This document shows, in pieces, positions 8,436 through 17,171 of a DNA stretch of 64,000 nt. The position numbers and the translations under genes were made by a program. Under the pieces are notes generated by a model that did no database searches, was not told the origin of the DNA, and saw only the letters and a program-made list of their open reading frames with translations. The stretch is from the NCBI RefSeq assembly GCF_002288065.1, contig NZ_CP016773.1, forward strand, positions 1 through 64,000, written 5' to 3'. How positions within the stretch are numbered: position 1 is the first letter of the stretch; every line of letters begins with the position of its first letter. The stretch is from Candidatus Planktophila sulfonica (GTDB lineage: Bacteria > Actinomycetota > Actinomycetes > Nanopelagicales > Nanopelagicaceae).

Positions 8436-9667
8436 CTCTTTATAAAGTTTGTGCGACCCTTCCAAGTCCCTAAGGTTTGTTCCGCAGGTGATTTCAAAAT
8501 ACTTTCTAATACGGTTGCATAGACATCTCTAAAGTCTGTTGTCACCGCTAGGTCTCCATTAATCAAATTCTTCAGTGATGGTTGATCTCCGTAGAAGCCA
8601 CCATTTACCTTGTCACCAATAACAAACATTGGTCCCGAAGTTCCATGATCTGTTCCTTGTGAGCCATTTCCAATGACGCGGCGGCCAAATTCGCTATAAA
8701 CAACCATCGTGACATCGGCCGCCCTTGAAGTGGATTTCATCTGCCCCATAAAGCGCGCAATCGAATCAGATACAACACCAAGCAACTCAGCCTGCGCATT
8801 GGCCTCATTGGCATGGGTATCGAAACCACCGAGAGAGACAGACCAGACACGAGTAGGCGAACCGGCTGCAATCAGCTTTGCCACAACATCAAGCTGTTGC
8901 GCCAAATTGCTATCACCACCCGCATTTCCACCATTAACAGTTGGAAGATCAGGATTAACTGGCGCAGGTGCTTTCAAGATTGGTTGCACCGTAGTTGAAA
9001 CTGTAAAGAGATTACGCATTGAGGTTGCAGCTGCTGCCATTAACGCTGAATCGTTACGAGAAACCTTTGAAAGCTGCTGGCAATTCACACCAACACTTCC
9101 CTTAGGAATTACCAAACCACCAAGTGGTAATACTGATCCTGAACGCTTCGCACCGGCAAAGAGCGGAGGCAGAACCGAACCTAGAGAGATTGCCAACATT
9201 GAATCTTCTGCCTGCGAATCTATCCAGCGACCCAACCAACCAGTGTTTATGTGTTTTGCAGGAGAAGCTGTCTGCCACTTCGCCATCGATGAAAAGTGTG
9301 AGCGGTCAGGATTTGGATAACCAACACCACGAATGATCGCAACCTTCTTCTGGTCCCACAAAACTTTCAAACTCTTCATTGCGGGATTGAGGGCCAGTTC
9401 AGCATCAAGTGGAAGAACAGTTTCGGGTTTATAAGAAATCTCAGGACGCGATGCAAAATAAATCGGATCCTTATATGGAATAACGGTATTCAAACCATCG
9501 TTACCGCCATACAAGGTGAGCATGACAAGAATTGGAGTGCCGGAAGGAAGTGGGCGACTTACTGCGGCAGCTGCAATTTCATCAACACTTAAAATCGGTG
9601 CAATTGCACCCGCCGCAACAGCACCTGCTGTCATTGTTAAGAATTTACGTCTGGTTACTGTATCCAT
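8432..9667 (-). CDS. DUF1501 family protein with Tat signal
   Basis: A 411-residue exported protein of the DUF1501 family, which has an alkaline-phosphatase/sulfatase-like fold and no firmly assigned function. The N-terminus TRRKFLTMTAGAVAAGAIAP is a twin-arginine signal followed by a hydrophobic stretch. Conserved family blocks visible are LTLYGGNDGLNTVIPY, LGGFDTH, SEFGRRV and GTDHGTSGPMFVIG. It is the second gene of a two-gene operon with the DUF1800 gene, 8 bp downstream of it, a pairing common in many phyla. Confidence 0.85.
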   Translation of the reverse strand: MDTVTRRKFLTMTAGAVAAGAIAPILSVDEIAAAAVSRPLPSGTPILVMLTLYGGNDGLNTVIPYKDPIYFASRPEISYKPETVLPLDAELALNPAMKSLKVLWDQKKVAIIRGVGYPNPDRSHFSSMAKWQTASPAKHINTGWLGRWIDSQAEDSMLAISLGSVLPPLFAGAKRSGSVLPLGGLVIPKGSVGVNCQQLSKVSRNDSALMAAAATSMRNLFTVSTTVQPILKAPAPVNPDLPTVNGGNAGGDSNLAQQLDVVAKLIAAGSPTRVWSVSLGGFDTHANEANAQAELLGVVSDSIARFMGQMKSTSRAADVTMVVYSEFGRRVIGNGSQGTDHGTSGPMFVIGDKVNGGFYGDQPSLKNLINGDLAVTTDFRDVYATVLESILKSPAEQTLGTWKGRTNFIKS

Positions 9668-9675
9668 GGCGGCTC

Positions 9676-10974
9676 CTATGCACTCACTACATATTCAGGG
9701 CTACAGAGTGCAAGCACTGCAAACTCTTGCGGATTAGAAACTGAATTACGCAGCGCTGCCTGTGTGCGGGCGCTCCATTCAGCAACACCTAACCAATCAG
9801 CGCTCTGCATAACGCGGCGATCTTCAGAAATTTCTAGTAGCCCGCGAAGAGAACTCTGTTTAACCAACCATGTGGCAAAAGAGATTCGATACTGAGCGCT
9901 AGCTGATGAAAGCCACGCTTCACCTGCTGGCCAACCACCAACATTGGGGGGCGAGAACGGAATCTGCCCCAATTTATTGAGGAAGCCATTTAACTGCGCA
10001 GGCTTTTCAAGAAGCGATGGGGTTAATTCAAGTGCGCGACATGCAGAGATAAACCATTCGACTGGCGATTTCACTAGTGCAAACCGCGCATCCTTCAGCG
10101 CAGAATCGTTAGTCATAGCAAGGACGCCTTGTGAAATATTCCGTGATGAAAGCGCTTTAACCGCCGAGAAATTAGCTGGCATTGGTTCAGTGCTAGAAAT
10201 AAAGCGATACCAGAAACGCTCTGCAATAAATTTTGGACAATCATCGCGAGCAACCAAATAGTCAACGACGCTTTCGCCTGTAAAAACTCTATTTGTGCCA
10301 AGGAGAGTAACCGCGCTTGAATCGTGGCGCTTCGGATTAAATGTAACTGTGCCATTGCTCTTCACAACCTGGTAACCAGTCAGAACTTTTGCCAGAGCTT
10401 TCACATCATCTTCGGTGTATCGATCAACACCCAGAATAAATAACTCCATCAATTCGCGAGCTAAATTTTCGTTAGGTGCTTTGGCGGTGCTGTCTTGCCC
10501 ATCTAACCAAAATTGCAGAGCGCCATCATTGAGCATGGCACGAGACATCTCATTGAAATTACCAAGCGCATACTTTCGAAGCGTTTGATTCTGCTTAAAC
10601 ATGGTGAGCGGATAATCAACTTTGGTAATGGAAGTCGCCCAGTGCCCATGCCAGAACCAAGTCATCTTCTCTGAAAGTCCATGGTTGCTCAGCGCCATGC
10701 GATCGAGCCACCACAGCGATAACTTTTCGGATTGATTACGCATTCCCAAAGCGAAAGGAACTACATCTGCAGAGTTCGGCTTCGGGCGCGGCCCTAAATC
10801 AGTAAGTACAGGTTCAGCGATTGCATCTGCGCCCGGGTCACTTGCAGGAATAGTGGTCAGAGCGCTGCGAGATTTTTCAACGCCCATCTTGAGTGATGCT
10901 GCGAATTCGCCAGGACGAGGCCCAAAGCCAAAGCGTTGGTGAAGTCGAGCAATCTCCATCCGCTTCGTGTTCAT
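9676..10974 (-). CDS. DUF1800 family protein
   Basis: A 432-residue DUF1800 protein, the usual genomic partner of DUF1501. Family features are LHQRFGFGPRPGEF at the N-terminus, WWLDRM, MTWFWHGHWATS, the block NENLARELMELFILGVDRYTE followed by DVKALAKVLTGY, and PPNVGGWPAGEAWLS. I see no signal peptide of its own, so it may be exported with its partner or stay inside. A TACTGT hexamer exactly 6 nt before the ATG suggests a leaderless transcript. Biochemical role is unknown. Confidence 0.82.
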   Translation of the reverse strand: MNTKRMEIARLHQRFGFGPRPGEFAASLKMGVEKSRSALTTIPASDPGADAIAEPVLTDLGPRPKPNSADVVPFALGMRNQSEKLSLWWLDRMALSNHGLSEKMTWFWHGHWATSITKVDYPLTMFKQNQTLRKYALGNFNEMSRAMLNDGALQFWLDGQDSTAKAPNENLARELMELFILGVDRYTEDDVKALAKVLTGYQVVKSNGTVTFNPKRHDSSAVTLLGTNRVFTGESVVDYLVARDDCPKFIAERFWYRFISSTEPMPANFSAVKALSSRNISQGVLAMTNDSALKDARFALVKSPVEWFISACRALELTPSLLEKPAQLNGFLNKLGQIPFSPPNVGGWPAGEAWLSSASAQYRISFATWLVKQSSLRGLLEISEDRRVMQSADWLGVAEWSARTQAALRNSVSNPQEFAVLALCSPEYVVSA

Positions 10975-10980
10975 GTCTCG

Positions 10981-10986
10981 ACAGTA
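10981..10986 (-). promoter_or_regulatory. -10 box (TACTGT), leaderless DUF1800 mRNA
   Basis: On the minus strand TACTGT lies six bases before the ATG of the DUF1800 gene. There is no ribosome-binding site in that gap, so transcription probably starts at or next to the start codon. Confidence 0.5.
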
Positions 10987-11006
10987 GCCCCACTAGTTGA
11001 GCGAGG

Positions 11007-11012
11007 TAAGGT
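11007..11012 (+). promoter_or_regulatory. -10 box (TAAGGT), leaderless pyrE mRNA
   Basis: TAAGGT is followed by exactly six bases and then the pyrE ATG at 11019. The spacing places the transcript start at the start codon. Confidence 0.5.
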
Positions 11013-11018
11013 TCGGGC

Positions 11019-11552
11019 ATGAATTCAAAGGAACTTCTCCGAGAACAAATTCTTAACAAGGCTGTTGTCCACGGCAAAGTCATCTTGTCTTCAGGCAAGG
11101 AAGCCGATTACTACGTCGATCTTCGCCGCGTAACTCTTGACCACGTCGCAGCGCCCCTTGTTGGCGAAGTAATGCTCGATCTGACCAAGGGCCTTGATTA
11201 CGACGCAGTGGGCGGACTTACCTTGGGCGCAGACCCTGTTGCCACAGCGATGATGCATGTGGCTGCCCGCAACGGCAAAAAGATTGATTCTTTTGTAGTT
11301 CGTAAGGCTGAAAAGGCACACGGACTTCAGCGCCGCATCGAAGGTCCAGATGTAAAAGGCAAGAGAGTCTTAGCTGTTGAAGATACTTCTACAACAGGTG
11401 GATCAGTTCTTACCGCTGTCGAAGCACTTCTTGAAGCAGGCGCAATTGTTGTTGGCGTTGCAGTTATAGTCGAACGCGGTGCAAAGCAGGCAATTCTTGA
11501 TGCAGGCTACAAGTACTACGCCGCTTACTCGCTCGAAGATTTAGGTCTGTAA
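11019..11552 (+). CDS. pyrE: Orotate phosphoribosyltransferase
   Basis: PyrE joins orotate and PRPP to make OMP in pyrimidine synthesis. The 177-residue protein has FILSSG-type N-terminal motif (VILSSGKEADYYVDLRRV), the TLGADPVATAM loop, FVVRKAEKAHG, and the PRPP-binding signature VLAVEDTSTTGGS. The gene stands alone between the DUF1800 gene and the convergent dedA, with only 3 bp to the latter. The ATG is preceded by a -10 hexamer six bases away and no ribosome-binding site. Confidence 0.95.
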   Translation: MNSKELLREQILNKAVVHGKVILSSGKEADYYVDLRRVTLDHVAAPLVGEVMLDLTKGLDYDAVGGLTLGADPVATAMMHVAARNGKKIDSFVVRKAEKAHGLQRRIEGPDVKGKRVLAVEDTSTTGGSVLTAVEALLEAGAIVVGVAVIVERGAKQAILDAGYKYYAAYSLEDLGL

Positions 11553-11555
11553 GAC

Positions 11556-12206
11556 TTACGAGTGATGCTTGCGAGTACTCCACTCGCGGAAGAATTCGAT
11601 TGCAACAGGTACGACGCTCACAATAATAATGAGCCCCACAACCGGCAGAAGATACTTATCTACTGAACCTTCCAGCTTTTCACCGAGCAAATAACCCAGA
11701 CCAATAATTCCTTGCGTCCAGATAATTGCGCCCAGAACATTCCAGAACATAAATTTCTTTGCAGGAACACCAACAATGCCAGCAAGTGGATTAATCAGCG
11801 TGCGAACAAATGGAATAAAACGAGCTAACACCAACGCTTTTCCAGTGCCGTACTTGTTCAGCCACTTCTCAGTTGCTTCAACCTTTGATTGCGTGAAGAA
11901 GCGACCATCAGGACGGCTAAATAACTTGCGCCCGTATTTTGCACCGAACCAATAACCAACCTGCGAACCAATAACGGCAACGATAGGAGCACCAATAAAG
12001 AGTGCAACTGGATCAAGGGAAGCTCCACCCAAGATGGCAGCGCCCGAACCAGAGGCTGCAACACCTGCGATAAAGAGAAGTGAATCGCCAGGAAATGCTA
12101 GGCCTACCAACAAACCAGTTTCTGCAAAGATGATTGCCAAGACACCGATAAGCCCAAGGTCGCCAACGATCGAATGGGCATCAAAGAGGTTTGCAGCAAT
12201 GTTCAT
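11556..12206 (-). CDS. DedA family membrane protein
   Basis: DedA (SNARE-associated/VTT) proteins are inner-membrane proteins; some members flip undecaprenyl phosphate or other lipids. The 216-residue product has the family motifs FPGDSLLFIAG, FGAKYGRKLF, a KWLNKYGTGKALVLARFIPFVRTLINPLAG block with the conserved Arg and Pro residues, and four to five hydrophobic segments. I start at ATG 12206 rather than the upstream GTG at 12278. The shorter start has a TATCCT hexamer six bases upstream, and the longer one would run across the divergent GH32 gene. Confidence 0.88.
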   Translation of the reverse strand: MNIAANLFDAHSIVGDLGLIGVLAIIFAETGLLVGLAFPGDSLLFIAGVAASGSGAAILGGASLDPVALFIGAPIVAVIGSQVGYWFGAKYGRKLFSRPDGRFFTQSKVEATEKWLNKYGTGKALVLARFIPFVRTLINPLAGIVGVPAKKFMFWNVLGAIIWTQGIIGLGYLLGEKLEGSVDKYLLPVVGLIIIVSVVPVAIEFFREWSTRKHHS

Positions 12207-12212
12207 GACTCG

Positions 12213-12222
12213 AGGATAAGGT
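12213..12222. promoter_or_regulatory. Overlapping divergent -10 boxes between dedA and the GH32 gene
   Basis: AGGATAAGGT holds TATCCT on the minus strand (complement of 12213-12218), six bases before the dedA ATG, and TAAGGT on the plus strand (12217-12222), seven bases before the GH32 GTG. Two polymerases could not bind both at once. Confidence 0.5.
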
Positions 12223-12229
12223 AACGGCC

Positions 12230-13531
12230 GTGAATATTCATCCCAATGGCGAGCTAATGAATGAAAAATATCGCCCACAGTTTCACTTCACACCTGCGCG
12301 CAATTGGATGAATGACCCCAATGGGTTGCTCTATTACAAAGGCAAATATCACCTCTTTTTCCAACATAACCCGCAGGCAAATGTCTGGGGAAATATGTCG
12401 TGGGGACATGCAGTCAGTACTGATCTTTACTCATGGCAAGAGTTACCTGTTGCAATTAATTGCACACCAACATCTGGAATCTTTTCTGGAAGTGCTGTTG
12501 TTGATTACAACAACACTTCAGGTCTTGGAACTACAGAGAATCCACCGATTGTTGCTATTTATACAGAACATCAAAACGATGAAAGCAATCAATCACAATG
12601 TTTGGCATATAGCGTCGATGAAGGTCTGACATTTACCAAGTACGAAGGTAATCCTGTTCTTGATATCAACCTTCCTAACTTCCGCGATCCGAAAGTGAGC
12701 TGGATTGATGGCCAATGGATTATGACTCTGGCGCTGCCGCAAGAATTTAAAATCTCTTTCTATGCATCCCCTAACTTAAAAGAGTGGACACACTTAAGTG
12801 ACTTTGGCCCTGCAGCTGAAGTCGGCGGAATCTGGGAATGCCCCGATCTATTTCAACTCGGCGATAAATGGGTATTGATTGTTTCGCTCAACCCAGGTGG
12901 ATTCCAGATCGGTTCAGGAACACAGTATTTTGTCGGTCAGTGGAACAGTAAAGAATTTATCGCAGATGATGTGCAGACTCGCTGGATTGATTACGGCCGC
13001 GATAACTATGCGGGTGTCACATTCTCAAACGCACCAGATAACAAACGAATCTTTCTGGGATGGATGAGCAACTGGGATTACGCAGTGAAGGTTCCAACAG
13101 ACCCATGGCGAAGTGCGATGACAATTCCGCGAGAACTTTCTTTGCAGGCAAATACATTGGTGCAGATACCTATCGAAAAACCAGGCGGGTTCCCAGAAGT
13201 TTCATTCACAACAAGCGGTGGCGCGATCCGTATTCATGAAACACCTGAACGTTTTGCCGAAATCGGCGTTCGCAACGGAAAGATTTATGCCGATACATCC
13301 AATGCCTGGAATGAAATAGCAGCGCCACTGGTGCAAGAAGTCCCCGCACCAGCGAGCGAGGTCGACTTCAGAGTCATTGTGGATCGGGGCTCAATCGAGG
13401 TTTTTGCCGCTGGTTCTACCGTCTGTTTCACAAACCTTGTGCTTGTTGATACTTCGCTGCACTATGTCGAAACAATTGGCGAAGTGAATAACCTTAAATT
13501 GCAGCAGTTGTATCGCGAACAACAAGGCTAA
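12230..13531 (+). CDS. Glycoside hydrolase family 32 (beta-fructosidase/levanase-like)
   Basis: GH32 enzymes cleave terminal fructose from sucrose or fructans. The 433-residue protein has the nucleophile motif WMNDPNG (Asp29), the FRDP motif (Asp153) and the acid/base motif WECPDLF (Glu203), in a five-bladed propeller, followed by a C-terminal beta-sandwich ending in DRGSIEVFAAG. No signal peptide is visible, so it acts in the cytoplasm on imported sugar. Start is GTG 12230, with a TAAGGT hexamer seven bases upstream; ATG 12257 is the alternative. The last 38 bp overlap the convergent LacI-type gene. Confidence 0.92.
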   Translation: MNIHPNGELMNEKYRPQFHFTPARNWMNDPNGLLYYKGKYHLFFQHNPQANVWGNMSWGHAVSTDLYSWQELPVAINCTPTSGIFSGSAVVDYNNTSGLGTTENPPIVAIYTEHQNDESNQSQCLAYSVDEGLTFTKYEGNPVLDINLPNFRDPKVSWIDGQWIMTLALPQEFKISFYASPNLKEWTHLSDFGPAAEVGGIWECPDLFQLGDKWVLIVSLNPGGFQIGSGTQYFVGQWNSKEFIADDVQTRWIDYGRDNYAGVTFSNAPDNKRIFLGWMSNWDYAVKVPTDPWRSAMTIPRELSLQANTLVQIPIEKPGGFPEVSFTTSGGAIRIHETPERFAEIGVRNGKIYADTSNAWNEIAAPLVQEVPAPASEVDFRVIVDRGSIEVFAAGSTVCFTNLVLVDTSLHYVETIGEVNNLKLQQLYREQQG

Positions 13532-14495
13532 GCGGAACCAAAATATTCTTATGCTCACTTACTGGGTGAGCGATTTCAGAGATAGCTGCAGCTGCAGCAA
13601 CCTGTCCTTCAAATTGAGGCGGCTGCGCAACAGTTGTTAAACCCACATACTGTGCAATCAAGTGATCATCAAAGCCAATCACTGACATATCTTCAGGAAC
13701 GCGCAAGCCTTTCTTGCGAATAGCTTTTAGCGCACCGAACGCCATTTCATCTGAATGACAGAAGAGCGCAGTCGGCAACTTCTTCCTCTGCAAGAAAGCT
13801 TCCATAGCAATCTCTGCGGTGTAGATATTAAAGTCGCCACGGATTTCAAAATCAGGATTCCATTCAGCGCCAACTTCATTGAGCACTTCAATAAAACCTT
13901 TGGTGCGATTATCTGAGACATCAAAGTTATAAGCAGTTTCGCGCTGGCCAGATAGAACCGCAATCTCGCGATGACCCAAATCAATTAAGTGTTTTGTTGC
14001 AACGCGCCCACCCATCACGTCGTCGATTGCAACACTTGTACAACCTTCGTGAATGAAACCAATTGTTGTGATTGGGATTCCTAAACTAAGTAGCGATTCA
14101 AACTCTTCATCTGTCGGAGGCATGCTGATTACAATGAGCGCATCAACTTTTCCGCGCAACTGCTTATGTTGGAAAATTCTTTGACGCGCTTCAACTTGAG
14201 AAAAGTTATAGAGAAGCAAATCCATTCCAGCTTCGCGTAAACTTTGTTCAATTCCATTAATCGCTTCAGCAAAATACCAACGTGATAAATACGGAGCGAT
14301 GACACCGATTCGATTTGTGCGCTGAATTAATTCGCGCGGAATTAAATCTGAACGCAATGGATAATTAAGTTCCATCGCAGCTGCAACAATCTTTGATCGC
14401 GTTGCTTCATTAACGTGGTGCAGCCCTCGAAGTGCGCGAGAAACCGTGGCCGGTGAAACCCCAGCCTTTTCGGCGATTTCGACGACTCCAGCCAT
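13494..14495 (-). CDS. LacI-family transcriptional regulator
   Basis: A 333-residue LacI/GalR-type regulator. The N-terminal helix-turn-helix reads VVEIAEKAGVSPATVSRALRG, with the hinge helix near SKIVAAAMELNYPL. The rest is a periplasmic-binding-like effector domain, including FDVSDNRTKGF and ALFCHSDEMAFGALKAIRK. A purine-rich AAAGGGTGGG precedes the ATG. It lies between GH32 and a sugar importer, so it probably controls the 12-19.5 kb sugar locus. The effector sugar cannot be read from sequence. Confidence 0.93.
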   Translation of the reverse strand: MAGVVEIAEKAGVSPATVSRALRGLHHVNEATRSKIVAAAMELNYPLRSDLIPRELIQRTNRIGVIAPYLSRWYFAEAINGIEQSLREAGMDLLLYNFSQVEARQRIFQHKQLRGKVDALIVISMPPTDEEFESLLSLGIPITTIGFIHEGCTSVAIDDVMGGRVATKHLIDLGHREIAVLSGQRETAYNFDVSDNRTKGFIEVLNEVGAEWNPDFEIRGDFNIYTAEIAMEAFLQRKKLPTALFCHSDEMAFGALKAIRKKGLRVPEDMSVIGFDDHLIAQYVGLTTVAQPPQFEGQVAAAAAISEIAHPVSEHKNILVPLSLVVRDTTAAI

Positions 14496-14751
14496 CTACC
14501 CACCCTTTCGCTAGCCGACTGCAAATTTCTGCAAAACCTCTGCAAAAGATACCCCCGAGACCCCCTTTTTAGATAGCCCACCCCCGCACTTTGAGCGTGG
14601 AAACCAGCGCCCCGTACCGTTTATAACGCTTTTATTACCTTCCGCCCCGCGCGCTAGCGACCTGCAAGCCATTAGCAATAACGTTGCCCCACGTTCGCGG
14701 CTCAAGGCCTGTCCCCAAAGCCGCTACACCCTCAATAGAAAAGGTATCCAC
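14496..14751. promoter_or_regulatory. Divergent control region between LacI gene and sugar importer
   Basis: The 256-bp gap has no gene. Three direct copies of CTGCAAA start at 14519, 14529 and 14540, one helical turn apart. A short inverted repeat GCAA-N5-TTGC lies at 14675-14687 around AACG, and TTATAACGC occurs near 14620-14630. These are candidate sites for the adjacent regulator. The importer ATG at 14752 has AAAAGG as ribosome-binding site. Confidence 0.4.
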
Positions 14752-16050
14752 ATGCTAAAGAAAAAGGGTCTACTTGTTGGAGCTGCTGTTGCAGTTCTTT
14801 CACTCGTAGCAACTACTTTCACAGCAACATCAGCATCAGCTGCTGGCTGTGACGAATATTCAAAGTGGAAGGGAACAGGAACAGTAAAGATTTTCGCTGG
14901 TATCCGTGACCCTGAAGCTTCAGTAATGGAAAAGATCTTCGCTGAGTTCACAAAGTGCACAGGCATCAAGATTGCTTACGAAGGCACAGACCAGTTCGAA
15001 ACTCTTCTCCCAGTACGTGTTAAGGGCGGAAACGCACCTGACCTCGCAATCATTCCTCAGCCAGGTTTGGTATCAACAATGGTCGCAACAGGTAAGGCTG
15101 TCCCAATTTCAGCTGCAACTCGCGCAAACCTTTCTAACTACTACAACCCAGCTTGGGCATCATTTACAACAATCAACGGACGTATCTACGGTGCACCATT
15201 CGGCGCATCTTCAAAGTCACTCGTTTGGTACTCACCAGCACAGTTCAAGAAGCTTGGCGTTTCAATTCCAGATACATGGAAGGAAATGGAAGCTGTTGCA
15301 GCTAAGTTCGAAAAGGCTGGAGCAAACCCATGGTGTGCAGGAATCGAATCAGGTGCAGCTACAGGTTGGCCAGCAACTGACTGGATCGAGCAGATGGTTC
15401 TTCGCGAACAGGGTCCAAAGAAGTACAACCAGTGGTGGCAAGGCAAGCTCAAGTTCTCATCACCAGAAATTCTTGGTGCAATGAACAAGGTAGCTGCTTG
15501 GCTCGGAACAAAGTCACAGGTTGGCGATCTCAAGTCTGTAGCAACACGTAAGTTCCAGGATGCAGGCGTTCCAGGACTTAAGAACGGTACTTGCGGCATG
15601 TTGCAGCAGGCATCTTTCTACTCATCAATGTTCCCAGCAGGAACAACATTCGGTCCTGCAGGTGACGCAGATGCGTTCTACCTCCCAGCTACAAACTCTA
15701 AGTTTGGTAAGCCAATCATGGGTGGCGGAGAGTTCCCAGTCGCATTCTCAAAGAAGAAGGAAGTTGGATTCGTCCAGGATTACCTATCTTCACCTGTATA
15801 CGGCATTGAGCGCGCGAAGGCAGGCGGATGGACATCAGCTAACACTGGTATCCCACTATCTTCATACTCAGATCCAGTTCTTAAGGTTGTCGCAGCACAG
15901 CTTCAGAACAAGTCTGGCGCAATCGTGTTCGACGCATCTGACTTGATGCCAACTGCAGTAAACGGTGCTTTCTGGAAGGAAATGACCAAGTTCTACGCAG
16001 AAGGTAAGTCAATGAAGGAAGTTGCATCTTCAATCGACGCTAACTGGTAA
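14752..16050 (+). CDS. Sugar ABC transporter substrate-binding protein
   Basis: An extracellular solute-binding protein (family 1) of a carbohydrate importer. The 432-residue protein starts with a Sec signal peptide (MLKKK, hydrophobic core, cleavage near ASA-AGC at about 30-33). The mature part shows NAPDLAIIPQPG, YGAPFGASSKSLVWYSP and PDTWKEMEAVAAKFEKAGANPWC, a pattern seen in alpha-glucoside-type (AglE-like) binding proteins. Whether a lipid is attached at Cys33 is uncertain, since no clear lipobox is present. A hairpin follows, then two permease genes. Confidence 0.88.
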   Translation: MLKKKGLLVGAAVAVLSLVATTFTATSASAAGCDEYSKWKGTGTVKIFAGIRDPEASVMEKIFAEFTKCTGIKIAYEGTDQFETLLPVRVKGGNAPDLAIIPQPGLVSTMVATGKAVPISAATRANLSNYYNPAWASFTTINGRIYGAPFGASSKSLVWYSPAQFKKLGVSIPDTWKEMEAVAAKFEKAGANPWCAGIESGAATGWPATDWIEQMVLREQGPKKYNQWWQGKLKFSSPEILGAMNKVAAWLGTKSQVGDLKSVATRKFQDAGVPGLKNGTCGMLQQASFYSSMFPAGTTFGPAGDADAFYLPATNSKFGKPIMGGGEFPVAFSKKKEVGFVQDYLSSPVYGIERAKAGGWTSANTGIPLSSYSDPVLKVVAAQLQNKSGAIVFDASDLMPTAVNGAFWKEMTKFYAEGKSMKEVASSIDANW

Positions 16051-16097
16051 TTAATTACCAATAGCTCATTGCAGTTAAGCAATAAGAAGTAAAGATG

Positions 16098-16124
16098 CCG
16101 GGGTCCACACCTTGTGGGCCCCGG
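16098..16124 (+). terminator. Intra-operon hairpin after the binding-protein gene
   Basis: CCGGGGTCCACA (16098-16109), a 3-nt loop and TGTGGGCCCCGG (16113-16124) form a 12-bp stem with one G-T wobble. It is followed by TCTCTTCTT, a weak T-tract. Such hairpins often protect the 3' end of the abundant binding-protein mRNA and reduce read-through into the permeases. Confidence 0.75.
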
Positions 16125-16185
16125 TCTCTTCTTAGATAATCACCACCTAATTAATCTTTACCGAGCTGAAAGGATGTAAACGAAA

Positions 16186-17169
16186 ATGACATGGTCAAGT
16201 TTGCTCAACAGCTCTGGTCCGAAAATTCTTCAGATCCTCGCAGTGCTCGCTATCTTCTTCGGTTTCTACGGGGTCGCATTCGCAGCTGGAGCACGCGTTC
16301 AAGGCAAGAAACAAAACATTCTTGCACTCTCACTCTTCTTAGTACCTGCACTAATCCTCGCCGCTATCGGTCTTGGAATTCCTGCAATTCAAACTTTTAT
16401 CGAATCATTTAAGAACGCTGACTCTTCACAATGGGTTGGCTTTGCAAACTACACACGCGCTTTCCAAGATCCAGACATTCTCCTTGCATTCCGTAACACA
16501 ATGCTTTGGATCATCATCTCGCCAATTGTCGTAACAGCACTTGGCTTGGGTCTTGCAACAATGCTCAACAAGATGAAGCGCGAAGCACTCGCTAAGTCAC
16601 TGATCTTTATGCCGATGGCAATCTCATTCGTTGGGGGTTCACTTATCTGGAACTTGATGTACCAATATCAAGAGCCTGAGGTAAATCAGACAGGTCTCGT
16701 CGGCCAGATCATGAAGTCACTTGGAATTCCTCTGCAGCACCTTCTGTTGTGGTCACCATGGAACAACTTGTTCCTTATGGCCGTTTACATCTGGGGAACA
16801 ACCGGCTTCGGCATGGTGATCTTGTCTGCGGCTATTAAGAACATTCCTTCAGATATCGAAGAAGCAGCCCAGCTCGATGGCGCTTCAGGATTCACGCTTT
16901 TCCGCACAGTTACTGTGCCAATGGTTAAAACCACCATCATCGTTGTTCTTACAACCGCCATGGTCGGCACGCTCAAGCTCTTCGACGTCATCCACACGAT
17001 GACCGGCGGAAACTTCAAGACCGATGTGCTCTCAAACCGTATGTTCGATGAGCACTTCGTCTATCTCAACAACGGCCGCGGATCTACGCTCGCAATCCTG
17101 ATTTTCTTGGGCGTTCTACCTATTACTTATTACAACATCCGCTCTATTCGCGCAGAACGGAAGCACTAA
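16186..17169 (+). CDS. Sugar ABC transporter permease (MalF/AglF-like)
   Basis: A 327-residue inner-membrane permease of the MalF type. It has an N-terminal hydrophobic segment, several further membrane spans and the EAA loop AAIKNIPSDIEEAAQLDGASGFTLFRTVTVP, where the ATPase docks. It follows the binding-protein gene and precedes the second permease by 2 bp. No ATPase gene is in the cluster, so a shared MsmK-like ATPase encoded elsewhere is expected. Confidence 0.93.
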   Translation: MTWSSLLNSSGPKILQILAVLAIFFGFYGVAFAAGARVQGKKQNILALSLFLVPALILAAIGLGIPAIQTFIESFKNADSSQWVGFANYTRAFQDPDILLAFRNTMLWIIISPIVVTALGLGLATMLNKMKREALAKSLIFMPMAISFVGGSLIWNLMYQYQEPEVNQTGLVGQIMKSLGIPLQHLLLWSPWNNLFLMAVYIWGTTGFGMVILSAAIKNIPSDIEEAAQLDGASGFTLFRTVTVPMVKTTIIVVLTTAMVGTLKLFDVIHTMTGGNFKTDVLSNRMFDEHFVYLNNGRGSTLAILIFLGVLPITYYNIRSIRAERKH

Positions 17170-17171
17170 CC

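Noticed and set aside
12207-12278. Longer N-terminus for DedA from GTG 12278
   Set aside because: It would overlap the GH32 start by about 50 bp, and a -10-like hexamer points to ATG 12206.
16098-16124. True transcription terminator separating the binding protein from the permeases
   Set aside because: The T-tract is weak and no promoter is evident before the permeases. Partial termination or mRNA protection inside one operon is more likely.
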